This document shows, piece by piece, positions 6,949 through 13,504 of a DNA stretch of 24,579 nt (positions are counted from its first letter, which is position 1; each line of letters begins with the position of its first letter). The notes under the pieces are model-generated. The model was given only the letters and a program-made list of their open reading frames with translations. It did not search any database and was not told the origin of the DNA. This DNA is from a virus, in the IMG/VR virus record IMGVR_UViG_3300035180_000686, positions 1-24,579 of that record, one strand, 5' to 3'. The position numbers and the translations under genes were made by a program.

Positions 6949-7012
6949 TCGTTTCTATTTGGCACTTTTCGTTTCTATTCGGGTGGATAACCTGCATTTC
7001 GTATCTATTTGG
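6949..7012 (+). promoter_or_regulatory. Three phased direct repeats upstream of the 7019 promoter
   Basis: TCGTTTCTATTTGG occurs at 6949-6962, as TCGTTTCTATTCGG at 6969-6982, and as TCGTATCTATTTGG at 6999-7012. The starts are 20 and 30 bp apart, and the -35 element begins 20 bp after the third start. All are multiples of about one helical turn, so bound proteins would sit on one face of the DNA beside RNA polymerase. This fits an activator or cooperative repressor site. Confidence 0.65.
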
Positions 7013-7018
7013 AGCTCC

Positions 7019-7047
7019 TTGACATATACACCTATAGAGCGTATAAT
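7019..7047 (+). promoter_or_regulatory. Consensus sigma70 promoter of the main rightward operon
   Basis: Perfect TTGACA (7019-7024), 17-nt spacer and perfect TATAAT (7042-7047). The spacer starts TATA and the -10 is followed by AG, as in the promoters at 9700 and 19577. The predicted start is near 7054; the palindrome begins 35 nt after the -10. Confidence 0.88.
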
Positions 7048-7082
7048 AGTATCTAAGTGGGAGAGGTATCTCAACCACCTGC

Positions 7083-7102
7083 ACGGTGTGCCAGCACACT
7101 GT
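7083..7102 (+). repeat. Palindromic element copy 6 (leader of 7138 operon)
   Basis: ACGGTGTGC-CA-GCACACTGT, in the 5' leader, 35 nt before the start codon. It is followed by CATTACTTAACT and a CAGGAG ribosome site. The right arm has T opposite G. Confidence 0.88.
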
Positions 7103-7137
7103 GGAATCCGAAACATTACTTAACTCAGGAGAACGTC

Positions 7138-7359
7138 ATGTTACATTTACTAAACACCCGCATCGAAGAACTGTACAGCCTATCCAACGCAACAATGGAC
7201 GATATGTACGCAAGCAACACCCGCATCAACCACGTAAGGGAGTTCACCTCTCACATAGAGGCAGAAAACTTCCTATTCGAGTGCAACCACCGCTGCACTG
7301 TAGAAGACTATAGCGACCCAGACACGGGTGCGTTCGTCATTGTTATGTGGGAGGCGTAA
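7138..7359 (+). CDS. Small hypothetical protein, first gene of the main rightward operon
   Basis: The 73-residue product starts at ATG 7138 after CAGGAG; an in-frame upstream ATG at 7057 lies in the leader before the hairpin and is not used by a ribosome site. The protein (MLHLLNTRIEELYSLSNATM...) is acidic, likely helical at the N-terminus, and ends with an FVIVMWEA strand. No family is recognised. It is the first gene after the strongest promoter in the window, so it should be among the earliest and most abundant products. Its TAA stop overlaps the next start (TAATG), so translation of the next gene is probably coupled. Confidence 0.7.
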   Translation: MLHLLNTRIEELYSLSNATMDDMYASNTRINHVREFTSHIEAENFLFECNHRCTVEDYSDPDTGAFVIVMWEA

Positions 7360-7808
7360 TGGATATGCCTCGTAAACCCACTACAAACGCCGCCAGTGCA
7401 TCCAATCGCGCCGGCAATACCAACACAGCCAACGGTGTGCCAGCACACCGTACAGCCCCAACCACACAGACCCACATGGTGGTGACATTCGGGTGGGGTA
7501 GTAGATACGTGCTACCCATTGAAGCCGCGTTAGAGCTACAGCGCGTCATGGCGCAGGCGATACGGGTAGAAAGCGCGTGCAGCTTAGTTGGGAACCACGA
7601 CCTATGGGTGCGTAATCTGTCGAATATAGACGTGGTTACAAACTTCGTGTCCGCAGACGATGAGTACGCTGTAGATAGAACAACCGCCGACGGAGACATT
7701 ATCGCCTACGCCACCACATACAGAGCCACCAAAGAACTAGGCGGAGACGAAGCAGTATCAGGGCTGACCTTTGCCAAATACACAGCAGAAAAAGGAGCAA
7801 CAGCATGA
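7359..7808 (+). CDS. Hypothetical protein, 149 aa
   Basis: The start is taken as ATG 7359, which overlaps the previous TAA and has GGGAGG 4 nt upstream; ATG 7365 is an alternative. The N-terminal 35 residues are Ala/Asn/Thr-rich and probably disordered, and contain a palindromic-element copy read as NGVPAHRT. The rest alternates strands and helices (MVVTFGWGSRYVLPIEAALELQRVM...) and carries an acidic EYAVDRTTADGDI segment. No known family is recognised. It ends with an ATGA overlap onto the next gene. The predicted disordered N-terminus means the palindrome there could have inserted without harming a fold. Confidence 0.75.
   Translation: MDMPRKPTTNAASASNRAGNTNTANGVPAHRTAPTTQTHMVVTFGWGSRYVLPIEAALELQRVMAQAIRVESACSLVGNHDLWVRNLSNIDVVTNFVSADDEYAVDRTTADGDIIAYATTYRATKELGGDEAVSGLTFAKYTAEKGATA
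7432..7451 (+). repeat. Palindromic element copy 7 (inside the 7359 gene)
   Basis: A perfect 20-bp copy, ACGGTGTGCCAGCACACCGT, read in frame within NGVPAHRT in a low-complexity N-terminal region. Confidence 0.9.
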
Positions 7809-8272
7809 GAATCCCACAGCAGATAGCAAAGCACGCCGTAAACGTTACAGTATCATTGGACCCAAGCACTTGGTCAGTGCGACTGCATAACGCGGTGGCC
7901 AAGAACATACGAGGCGGGCTCATAGTCGGTAACGGCTCCGCCGCACAGATAGCCGTTGCATACAGGCGGAGCGTAGGAGCGCCCACGGCGTACACATACG
8001 GGTACGGCGGCGTGTGGTGGGATAACATGCCCAAGGACTACGACCTCTGGGAGCAACTAACGGATTTAGTAACCACGGTACAGCTACGTGGTGAAACTCG
8101 CAATCGTTACTGGATGGACAGAATGGATGGGGTACTAGCAGTGATTGCCGAGCGCCAGCCAAAGGGGGGCGTGTACTATGGAGGTAGAGAGGACGTAGTC
8201 GAGCTGCTCCACCCAACGCTACCCGAGGTAGAGATGCCTACGGGTGCATTTACCCTAAGCTACAAGCAGTAG
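7805..8272 (+). CDS. Hypothetical protein, 155 aa
   Basis: ATG 7805 overlaps the previous stop (ATGA), with AAAGGAG upstream. The 155-residue protein is rich in Tyr, Trp and Gly in the middle (SVGAPTAYTYGYGGVWW, about residues 56-72), followed by a helical stretch DYDLWEQLTDLVTTVQL and a Gly/Tyr-containing VYYGGREDVVELL. I do not recognise a family. There are no cysteines, signal sequence or membrane segment, so a soluble cytoplasmic protein is likely. It is co-transcribed with its neighbours from the 7019 promoter and followed by a palindromic leader ahead of the DUF3150-like gene. Confidence 0.78.
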   Translation: MRIPQQIAKHAVNVTVSLDPSTWSVRLHNAVAKNIRGGLIVGNGSAAQIAVAYRRSVGAPTAYTYGYGGVWWDNMPKDYDLWEQLTDLVTTVQLRGETRNRYWMDRMDGVLAVIAERQPKGGVYYGGREDVVELLHPTLPEVEMPTGAFTLSYKQ

Positions 8273-8293
8273 CCCGAGCAACCAACACAACAC

Positions 8294-8313
8294 ACGGTGT
8301 GCCAGCACACCGT
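8294..8313 (+). repeat. Palindromic element copy 8 (leader of 8335 gene)
   Basis: A perfect 20-bp copy in the 62-bp gap before the DUF3150-like gene, 21 nt before its start, with no promoter visible nearby. Confidence 0.9.
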
Positions 8314-8334
8314 ACAAGCCAAAGGAGCAACATC

Positions 8335-9291
8335 ATGAGCAACATACGAAACCACGTCATGCTAGGCAGGCTATCATTCAGCGGCTGGGCGGGGGAGATT
8401 AAAGACAGCACCTCTAGTCGCAAGATAGAGGCAGATAACGGCGCGGTAGAGGGCGCGTCGAAAGCCAAGAAAGTGCTACTGCCTGGCGTAGTAGAGTTGG
8501 AGGCTATCCAGAAGTTCGCCGCCACCACCCGTACATGGTGGCATGGGGTATCAGTACCATGGGAGGATGGAGGTGCAAGGGCGTATAGTGCCGCTAGGCA
8601 CATCGAACTGCTCACCGATATAGGTGACAGACAACGCGAGTACGATAGCCTAGTAGATGCGTTCGTGTTGAAATACCCGACGGCGTATGCCGAGCAACAG
8701 TTCAGGCTTAACCACCTGTTCAACGCGGCGGACTACCCAGACCCGAGTACCATACGGGACAAGTTCGCCTTTAACTTCCACATCCGCCCGATAGCGGACG
8801 CCGAGGACATAAGAGTTATAGAGGGCTTGACCAGTCAAGAGGCAGACAGGCTGATAGCCCAAGCCAAGGAAGCCGAGCGTGAGCAGGTGCAAGCGGCGGT
8901 AGATGACGCGTATAAAAAGCTATATAAAGTAATCAAGGCAATGGCGGACAAGCTCGCCGTACCCGTGGGCGAGAAAGGTAGTATCTTTCGCGACAGCCTG
9001 ATTAGTAACATACGTGACATAGCCGAGCTAATGCCTGGGCTTAATATAACCAATGACCCGCAGTTGAACGCACTGGCGGCGAAGGCTATGCAGTTGACAG
9101 CGTACACGGCCGATGACTTGAAGTCATCGGGGCTACGTGCCGAGGTACAGAAACGTGCGGCGGAACTGGCTGGCATGTTCACTACGGTATCGCAACCAAC
9201 GTCAGCACCAACGGTGTGCCAGAACACCGTGGACACATCAATACAAGACGCCGCCGCCGCTGTGCTGGCCGGCATAAACTGGGACGAATAG
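8335..9291 (+). CDS. DUF3150-like protein, partner of the AAA/VWA module
   Basis: The 318-residue protein starts at ATG 8335 after AAAGGAG; the in-frame ATG at 8299 lies inside the palindrome and is not preferred. The N-terminus has the pattern I associate with DUF3150: a short strand (VMLGRLSFSGWAGEIKD), a Lys-rich KKVLLPG, WHGVSVPWEDGGARAYSAARHIELL, and then YPTAYAEQQFRLNHLFNAADYPDPSTIRDKFAFNF. The second half is a long helical region (about 175-300) ending INWDE. DUF3150 genes of phages and bacteria often sit next to MoxR/CobS-type ATPases and VWA proteins, as here (10463 and 12323). The biochemical role is unknown. An imperfect palindrome copy lies near the 3' end. Confidence 0.72.
   Translation: MSNIRNHVMLGRLSFSGWAGEIKDSTSSRKIEADNGAVEGASKAKKVLLPGVVELEAIQKFAATTRTWWHGVSVPWEDGGARAYSAARHIELLTDIGDRQREYDSLVDAFVLKYPTAYAEQQFRLNHLFNAADYPDPSTIRDKFAFNFHIRPIADAEDIRVIEGLTSQEADRLIAQAKEAEREQVQAAVDDAYKKLYKVIKAMADKLAVPVGEKGSIFRDSLISNIRDIAELMPGLNITNDPQLNALAAKAMQLTAYTADDLKSSGLRAEVQKRAAELAGMFTTVSQPTSAPTVCQNTVDTSIQDAAAAVLAGINWDE
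9211..9230 (+). repeat. Palindromic element copy 9 (inside the DUF3150-like gene)
   Basis: ACGGTGTGC-CA-GAACACCGT, with one unpaired arm change. It is read in a different frame from the other in-gene copies (TVCQNTV), in a Thr/Ser/Pro-rich linker near the C-terminus. Confidence 0.8.
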
Positions 9292-9301
9292 GAGAGAAAT
9301 C

Positions 9302-9703
9302 ATGGGATACCGAAGCGAAGTAGCCTACTACATAAGAGGCACAGAGGAGGACATAACCACACTGCTTACCACGCATAGCCTGAAGTACGAGGGCGACCCT
9401 GCGGTGCATAGGGAGTGCATGGAGGAGCTACAGATAACGCCCACAGGCATATATTTTCACGCCGTAAGCACTAAGTGGTATGACGGGTATCCGGGGGTGC
9501 AGTGGCACTCAAAACTGTGGAATTTAGCGGGGGACATGGAGGACACTGGAACACTCCCGCTCACGGGTCAGCTTATCCGCGTTGGTGAGGACGACGACGA
9601 CGATGAAGAACATCGCTTCGGGGACATAGTGGACTGGATATACATAAGCCGTAAGATTGAACTAGACGACGTGTTCCCGGCGTTCCCAGCCGTAACCCCT
9701 TGA
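9302..9703 (+). CDS. Conserved phage protein of the MGYRSxVAY type
   Basis: The 133-residue product begins MGYRSEVAYYIRG, a signature I associate with a widespread small phage protein of unknown function. The frame shows short strands separated by acidic stretches: a central GIYFHAVSTKWYDGYPGVQWHSKLWNL, an Asp/Glu run (EDDDDDEE, about residues 96-103), and a DWIYISRKIELDDVFP tail. The start at 9302 has GGAGAGAAATC upstream, 10 bp after the DUF3150-like stop. Its TGA stop is part of the -35 hexamer of the next promoter, so the operon is re-primed here. The role is unknown; the family match is from memory. Confidence 0.8.
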   Translation: MGYRSEVAYYIRGTEEDITTLLTTHSLKYEGDPAVHRECMEELQITPTGIYFHAVSTKWYDGYPGVQWHSKLWNLAGDMEDTGTLPLTGQLIRVGEDDDDDEEHRFGDIVDWIYISRKIELDDVFPAFPAVTP

Positions 9704-9728
9704 CATATAGGGGTATATAAGGTATAAT
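9700..9728 (+). promoter_or_regulatory. Consensus internal promoter
   Basis: Perfect TTGACA (9700-9705), 17-nt spacer and TATAAT (9723-9728). The -35 overlaps the stop codon of the 9302 gene. The spacer (TATAGGGGTATATAAGG) differs at one base from that at 19577. The palindrome starts 34 nt after the -10. Confidence 0.88.
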
Positions 9729-9762
9729 AGTTACATGAATCGGGCAATTCAGAACATAACTT

Positions 9763-9782
9763 ACGGTGTGCCAGCACACTGA
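9763..9782 (+). repeat. Palindromic element copy 10 (leader of 9795 gene)
   Basis: ACGGTGTGC-CA-GCACACTGA. The last base deviates. The right arm has T opposite G. It lies about 29 nt into the predicted transcript and 12 nt before the start codon. Confidence 0.82.
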
Positions 9783-9794
9783 TACGGGGGCAAT

Positions 9795-9950
9795 ATGATT
9801 CACCTAGCACTAACCTTTATCGTCGGCATGATGGACTTTAGAGTGAACTACCCGCCATACATCGCAAGCAAGCAGGTACGAGATATGTATTACAAGGGGC
9901 AAGACTTTGCCCACACACTAACCTTTAACCACTGGAGAAACGACAAATGA
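9795..9950 (+). CDS. Small hypothetical protein, 51 aa
   Basis: A short frame starts at ATG 9795, preceded by GGGGG about 6 nt upstream, and ends with an ATGA overlap onto the next gene. The product begins MIHLALTFIVGMMDFRVNYP. Its first 13 residues are hydrophobic, too few for a confident membrane span; the rest has several Tyr and a basic-aromatic end (FNHWRNDK). No family is recognised. Support comes from the promoter, leader and start-stop overlap rather than from the sequence itself, so it could also be a leader peptide that couples translation to the 9947 gene. Confidence 0.6.
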   Translation: MIHLALTFIVGMMDFRVNYPPYIASKQVRDMYYKGQDFAHTLTFNHWRNDK

Positions 9951-10390
9951 ACACAGGCAACGGTAAATTTAAGTACACAGGAGCGAATCACAACGGGGTG
10001 GTAAGCACCCGCGCAGTAGAGGCCGCACTTGGTCACCACTTCCAGCCACAAGGCGACATGGACGAGCTACTTGCCACGCTCATGGCGGCTGACGTGACTA
10101 CGGTATTGCCTGACGGTGTGCTGGCACACGGTTGGTGCGCTGATATGAGTGTGCTGGAGCTGGCACAGGAAGCATTCGGCATGGCAGTGATGCTGGACGA
10201 ATACACCCGCTTTGTTGGCAATGAGCGTGTGTTGAACCTGATAGCGGCCATTGAGTCGACCATCGCACCTGATGGCGACCTGATTACAATGGACATGAAC
10301 CGAATCCTAACCGCACTAGCAATACTTAAAGGCGACCATGTGGCGGCAACGTCACCAGCGTCACCTGAACCAGAACTCGTAGCAGAGTAA
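9947..10390 (+). CDS. Hypothetical protein, 147 aa
   Basis: The frame begins at ATG 9947, overlapping the previous stop, with GGAG upstream. It has a short N-terminal part (KFKYTGANHNGVVSTRAVEAALGHHF), then mostly helices with many Met and acidic residues (VLELAQEAFGMAVMLDEYTRFVGNERVLNLIAAIESTI). The C-terminus is Pro/Ala/Glu-rich (ATSPASPEPELVAE) and probably disordered. A palindrome copy in the middle is read as PDGVLAHGW. No family is recognised. It is the gene before the AAA ATPase in the same transcription unit, so it may work with that module, but nothing in the sequence proves it. Confidence 0.78.
   Translation: MNTGNGKFKYTGANHNGVVSTRAVEAALGHHFQPQGDMDELLATLMAADVTTVLPDGVLAHGWCADMSVLELAQEAFGMAVMLDEYTRFVGNERVLNLIAAIESTIAPDGDLITMDMNRILTALAILKGDHVAATSPASPEPELVAE
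10113..10132 (+). repeat. Palindromic element copy 11 (inside the 9947 gene)
   Basis: ACGGTGTGC-TG-GCACACGGT, with one right-arm mismatch. It is read in frame as D-G-V-L-A-H-G. Confidence 0.8.
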
Positions 10391-10400
10391 CCCGTAGGAC

Positions 10401-10420
10401 ACGGTGTGCCAGCACACCGT
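10401..10420 (+). repeat. Palindromic element copy 12 (leader of the AAA ATPase gene)
   Basis: A perfect 20-bp copy in the 72-bp gap before the AAA ATPase, 42 nt before its start. It is followed by an A/T-rich stretch and TTAGGAG. Confidence 0.9.
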
Positions 10421-10462
10421 TCAGTAGCACTTTCCGCAACATAATTTATTAGGAGTAATACC

Positions 10463-11584
10463 ATGCAAGCACTTCGACTCAAAGACGTACCAAATGTTCT
10501 CGTCCGTAACTACTTGGCAAAGACCAACGTGTTCCTAGCATCGAAACCCGGCATCGGCAAGACAGATACAGTGGAGTTGTTCATCCGTAAAATGCAGGAG
10601 CGCACCGCTGGCTTCCAAGCATGGCACTTCTATGGTCCGAGCCTTAGCCCAACAGATATCCAGATGGCTATGCCTGATACCGAAACAGGGCTGATGAGAA
10701 TCTTTAACAACAGCCAGCTACCCAATGCGTATACCCACCCAGAGTTACAGGGCGTCGTGTTCATTGGTGAGATGCCGAATACTGACCCGACCACGTTGAA
10801 GCAGTTGCAGAAGTACGTGAACGGCGAGGACATGAACGGGCTACGTAAACCCGATGGTGTCATGGTGATTGCCGACGGTAATCGTCTGGCTGATAAGGCT
10901 GGCGTACTGCAACAAGGTCGTGCACTGATGAACAGGTTTCTGTCCATAGATGTATATACAGAAGCCGAGGACTGCATCGAGTACGCAGTGAAGCATGAGT
11001 GGCACTCATCGGTACAGTCGTTCTTGCGGGAGTATCCTCACCTCATAGATAACTACGACGAGGTGTTCCAAACCACGGCGTCAGCGCGGGAAGCCGCGGA
11101 AGTGAACCGCCGCAATGGCGGAACGGACGCACAGGCCGAGGAGGGCAAGGCTGGTATCTGGGCAAGTATGCGTGGCTGGAACCGCGTGTCGAACCTTGAG
11201 GTAGCGGGTGAGTCGCTACACAGCGAGCCTACCCCATCGGAGCTTATGGGGTCAGTAGGTACTGGCCCAGGTGCGCAGTACATAGCGCACAAGGCAATGC
11301 TGGGCAAGTTAGCCAGCTTCGCAGACATTGTCGCTAACCCTGAAAAGGTAGCCATACCTACGAAGATGGACGAGGCGTATGCCCTGTCTACAGTGGTGGC
11401 TGTACGTTGCCAAGCCGAGCAACTGGCGGCGGTATATAAGTTTGCTAAGCGGTTACCGCACGACTTGCAAGCGTACATCCTGCGTACCATGATAATGCGT
11501 AAGAACTTCCCGCTGTTGGGTAGCGTTGAATACCGTGAGTGGATACGTGACCCACAGTTGAATCAGTTGATCACCGCACGGTAA
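10463..11584 (+). CDS. MoxR/CobS-type AAA+ ATPase
   Basis: The 373-residue protein has an AAA+ core near the N-terminus. It shows Walker A SKPGIGKT (residues 27-34), Walker B VVFIGE (98-103) with Glu as catalytic base, sensor-1 Asn in IADGNR (Asn140) and a likely arginine finger in LMNRF (Arg158). This layout, without an N-terminal domain, matches the MoxR/CobS-like group, whose members remodel or insert metal into targets together with VWA proteins. The rest is helical. The gene starts at ATG 10463 with AGGAG and ends TAATG, overlapping the next start. Its VWA partner lies 740 bp downstream. I infer a MoxR-VWA pair; the target is unknown. Confidence 0.88.
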   Translation: MQALRLKDVPNVLVRNYLAKTNVFLASKPGIGKTDTVELFIRKMQERTAGFQAWHFYGPSLSPTDIQMAMPDTETGLMRIFNNSQLPNAYTHPELQGVVFIGEMPNTDPTTLKQLQKYVNGEDMNGLRKPDGVMVIADGNRLADKAGVLQQGRALMNRFLSIDVYTEAEDCIEYAVKHEWHSSVQSFLREYPHLIDNYDEVFQTTASAREAAEVNRRNGGTDAQAEEGKAGIWASMRGWNRVSNLEVAGESLHSEPTPSELMGSVGTGPGAQYIAHKAMLGKLASFADIVANPEKVAIPTKMDEAYALSTVVAVRCQAEQLAAVYKFAKRLPHDLQAYILRTMIMRKNFPLLGSVEYREWIRDPQLNQLITAR

Positions 11585-11823
11585 TGGACGCGCCACTACG
11601 TGACGGGTGGATGAGGGCTAGGGGCAACTCCTACACATACCATTTATCGACCAGCGACGATACCCCCCCAAACTATGGCTTCGTCAGCAGGATGTACAGT
11701 GGTGATGGGTGGGGTGGAGTAGTGTTTACCCATGGCGATGAAGACCTGAATGCGCCCAACATACCTACACTAGAGGAGGCTATGATATGGGTAGAGACGA
11801 CGTCCGCACTAGCGAGAGAGTAA
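11584..11823 (+). CDS. WVE-family small protein A
   Basis: A 79-residue protein begins at ATG 11584, sharing one base with the TAA of the ATPase gene (translational coupling). The pattern is LRDGW near the N-terminus, a central GDGWGGVVF strand, and a C-terminal helix LEEAMIWVETTSALARE. It is the first of three tandem paralogs with the same C-terminal helix. No known domain is recognised. The last 37 bp of this gene also encode the first residues of paralog B in another frame. Small, acidic and soluble; likely an accessory or target of the AAA/VWA proteins on both sides, but that is inference. Confidence 0.75.
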   Translation: MDAPLRDGWMRARGNSYTYHLSTSDDTPPNYGFVSRMYSGDGWGGVVFTHGDEDLNAPNIPTLEEAMIWVETTSALARE

Positions 11824-12041
11824 CGCTACGTGACGGGTGGGAGCAGGCGTTCAACGGCGGCTACGAATTTGTAGTGGACGATAGTGTACGTGGTTTTGTA
11901 TGGCGTAGCTACGATGGTAGCGGGTGGGTAGGGGGGATAGTTATCGATGGCCGTGTCGCAGACCCCCACCAGTACCACATACCTACACTAGAGGAGGCTA
12001 TGATATGGGTAGAGACGACATACGCACTAACGAGAGAGTAA
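11787..12041 (+). CDS. WVE-family small protein B
   Basis: The 84-residue frame begins MGRDDVRTSERVTLRDGW at ATG 11787 and overlaps gene A by 37 bp. GAGGAGG, inside the end of gene A, lies about 8 nt upstream, so it is a plausible ribosome site. The protein keeps the family pattern LRDGW, GSGWVGGIVI and EEAMIWVETTYALTRE. It is 218 bp out of register with paralog C, which shows a tandem duplication. No catalytic residues are visible. Function unknown. Confidence 0.75.
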   Translation: MGRDDVRTSERVTLRDGWEQAFNGGYEFVVDDSVRGFVWRSYDGSGWVGGIVIDGRVADPHQYHIPTLEEAMIWVETTYALTRE

Positions 12042-12259
12042 CGCTACGTGACGGGTGGGGGGAGTCACTTAATGACGTATACGACTTTGCCATCGACGAC
12101 GTGATATGCGGGTTTGTCGTCAGTATGCCTGATGGGTGCGGATGGCTGGGGGCGGTACTTGCCAATGGCCGTGGCGACGACCCACCCGGATGCCGCATGG
12201 ATACTATAGAGGAGGCCATGATATGGGTAGAGACGACATACGCGCTAACGCGGGGGTAA
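12005..12259 (+). CDS. WVE-family small protein C
   Basis: The 84-residue frame begins MGRDDIRTNERVTLRDGW at ATG 12005 with GAGGAGG upstream and overlaps gene B by 37 bp. It is the most diverged in the middle (DDVICGFVVSMPDGCGWLGAVL) yet retains both ends, as expected if the ends are constrained by the overlapping frames. An earlier in-frame start at 11924 exists but has no ribosome site and would overlap gene B much further. It is followed by a truncated fourth start. Confidence 0.75.
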   Translation: MGRDDIRTNERVTLRDGWGESLNDVYDFAIDDVICGFVVSMPDGCGWLGAVLANGRGDDPPGCRMDTIEEAMIWVETTYALTRG

Positions 12260-12318
12260 TACTACGGTATCGGTGTGCCAGCACACTGTGCCAGAAACAC
12301 AACTTAACTAAGGAGTAA
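12223..12318 (+). pseudogene. Truncated fourth copy of the WVE array
   Basis: The junction at the end of gene C again carries GAGGAGG and an ATG (12223) encoding MGRDDIRAN, the same start as B and C. After about 11 residues the homology stops and the frame reads through the palindrome leader to 12318, 31 codons in all. It looks like a remnant of a deleted unit or the leftover of the duplication process. It is probably not functional, although it could still be translated as a short peptide. Confidence 0.6.
12270..12289 (+). repeat. Palindromic element copy 13 (leader of the VWA gene)
   Basis: TCGGTGTGC-CA-GCACACTGT, 33 nt before the VWA start. It is followed by ACAACTTAACTAAGGAG, a leader nearly shared with copies 6 and 14. 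The right arm has T opposite G. Confidence 0.85.
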
Positions 12319-12322
12319 CAAA

Positions 12323-13504
12323 ATGCAAGCAAATCTAACAGCAGATGCGGCAGTAAGACTAATGCTCAACTTCCCAATGATTTCGGAGCTGTACTACAGC
12401 ATGGCGATCATTGCGGATGAAAACGTAGGTACACTGGCAACGGATGGGCGCACCATGTGGGTATCGCCTACATTCTGGAAAGGGCTTACCCTCGAACTAA
12501 AGGTAAGCGCGTTAGCGCACGAAGTAGTGCATAAGATGCTACTCCACTGCTCACGCCGTGGGCATCGTGATGCGAAGCTATGGAATGTGGCCGCTGACTA
12601 TGTGGTGAATGGGTTGCTCAAGCAGAACGGCATGAGCATTGGCAAAGACTGGATACAGCCACTGGATAAGTACATAGGCTGGAGCGTTGACGCGGTGTAC
12701 GCCGACTTATTGCGGGAGCTTGGTGAGCCTGACAATGCGGGCGAGGGCGAGGGCGAGGGCGAAGGTGAAGGTGAAGGTGAAGGTGACAGCGGTGGCATGG
12801 GCATACCCAAGTCAGTAGAGGGTAAGGCATGGGACGACATCAAGGAGGTGACAGGTAGTCCAGAAGAAGTGGCTAAGTATGAATCTGACGTCATGACGGC
12901 GGTGAATAAGGCGTTGATGTCAGCACAAGCCATGGGTAAAGTACCTGTTGGCATGGGCAACTTCGACAACGTGTTCATCGCTACCGCAGAGCCATGGTAC
13001 AACCACTTGGCTAGGTTCATGCAGAGTCTGTCCGTGTCAGAGTTTAACTGGGCACGAGTGAACAAGCGCAACCTAGTAAGCCACGGATTCTTTAGCCCAC
13101 ACGTGTACTCGGAAAGTCTGGGCGAAGTCGTGGTCGCAATAGACTGTTCAGGCAGTGTATACGGCCCAGCAGAGCAAGCAGGGTTCGCAGGGCACGTTAG
13201 TGCCATATTGTCGGAAGCCAAGCCAGCCAAGGTGCATGTGCTGTACTTCGACAGTCGGATACAGCGCCACGAGGAGTTAGACCCTGGCCTTATGGACTTC
13301 AGCACTCACCCCAAGGGCGGCGGCGGCACGGCGTTTGAACCTATATGGGGCTGGTGTGAGTATGAGGGCGTTGTGCCCGCAGTATGTATCGTGCTGACAG
13401 ATACCTATGGTAGCTTTGGACAAGAGCCAGAGTATCCTGTGATATGGGCAAGCATAGAGGAGAACGTGACCGTTCCATTCGGGGAGTTGATATATGTCCA
13501 ATGA
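12323..13504 (+). CDS. Metallopeptidase-like/VWA protein (CobT/DUF2201-like)
   Basis: The 393-residue protein has two recognisable parts. The N-terminal part carries a zincin-like signature, ALAHEVVHKMLLHCSRRGHRDAKLWNVAADYVVN, with HExxH at 66-70 and Asp92 as a possible further ligand. The C-terminal part has a VWA MIDAS, VVVAIDCSGSV (Asp274, Ser276, Ser278), and a later VLTDTYG. They are joined by a GEGEGE run (about 140-154). This architecture matches DUF2201 putative metallopeptidase/VWA proteins, usually paired with MoxR-type ATPases such as the one at 10463. Peptidase activity is not established for the family. The start has AAGGAG, and the stop overlaps the next gene by 11 bp. Confidence 0.88.
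   Translation: MQANLTADAAVRLMLNFPMISELYYSMAIIADENVGTLATDGRTMWVSPTFWKGLTLELKVSALAHEVVHKMLLHCSRRGHRDAKLWNVAADYVVNGLLKQNGMSIGKDWIQPLDKYIGWSVDAVYADLLRELGEPDNAGEGEGEGEGEGEGEGDSGGMGIPKSVEGKAWDDIKEVTGSPEEVAKYESDVMTAVNKALMSAQAMGKVPVGMGNFDNVFIATAEPWYNHLARFMQSLSVSEFNWARVNKRNLVSHGFFSPHVYSESLGEVVVAIDCSGSVYGPAEQAGFAGHVSAILSEAKPAKVHVLYFDSRIQRHEELDPGLMDFSTHPKGGGGTAFEPIWGWCEYEGVVPAVCIVLTDTYGSFGQEPEYPVIWASIEENVTVPFGELIYVQ

Larger units (their letters stand above)
11761..12259 (+). repeat. Tandem 218-bp duplication units with dual-coding junctions
   Basis: An 81-bp block at 11761-11841 recurs at 11979-12059 with few changes, and its TAGAGGAGG landmark recurs at 12207: 11771, 11989, 12207, exactly 218 bp apart. 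Each junction encodes the C-terminal helix of one copy and, in a second frame, the N-terminus MGRDD... of the next. The GAGGAGG is both coding sequence and ribosome site. Confidence 0.88.

Noticed and set aside
12598-13305. 235-codon minus-strand frame opposite the VWA gene
   Set aside because: The plus-strand VWA frame has clear HExxH and MIDAS motifs and a ribosome site. The minus frame encodes a Ser/Pro-rich repeat from the GGCGAG run and has no support.
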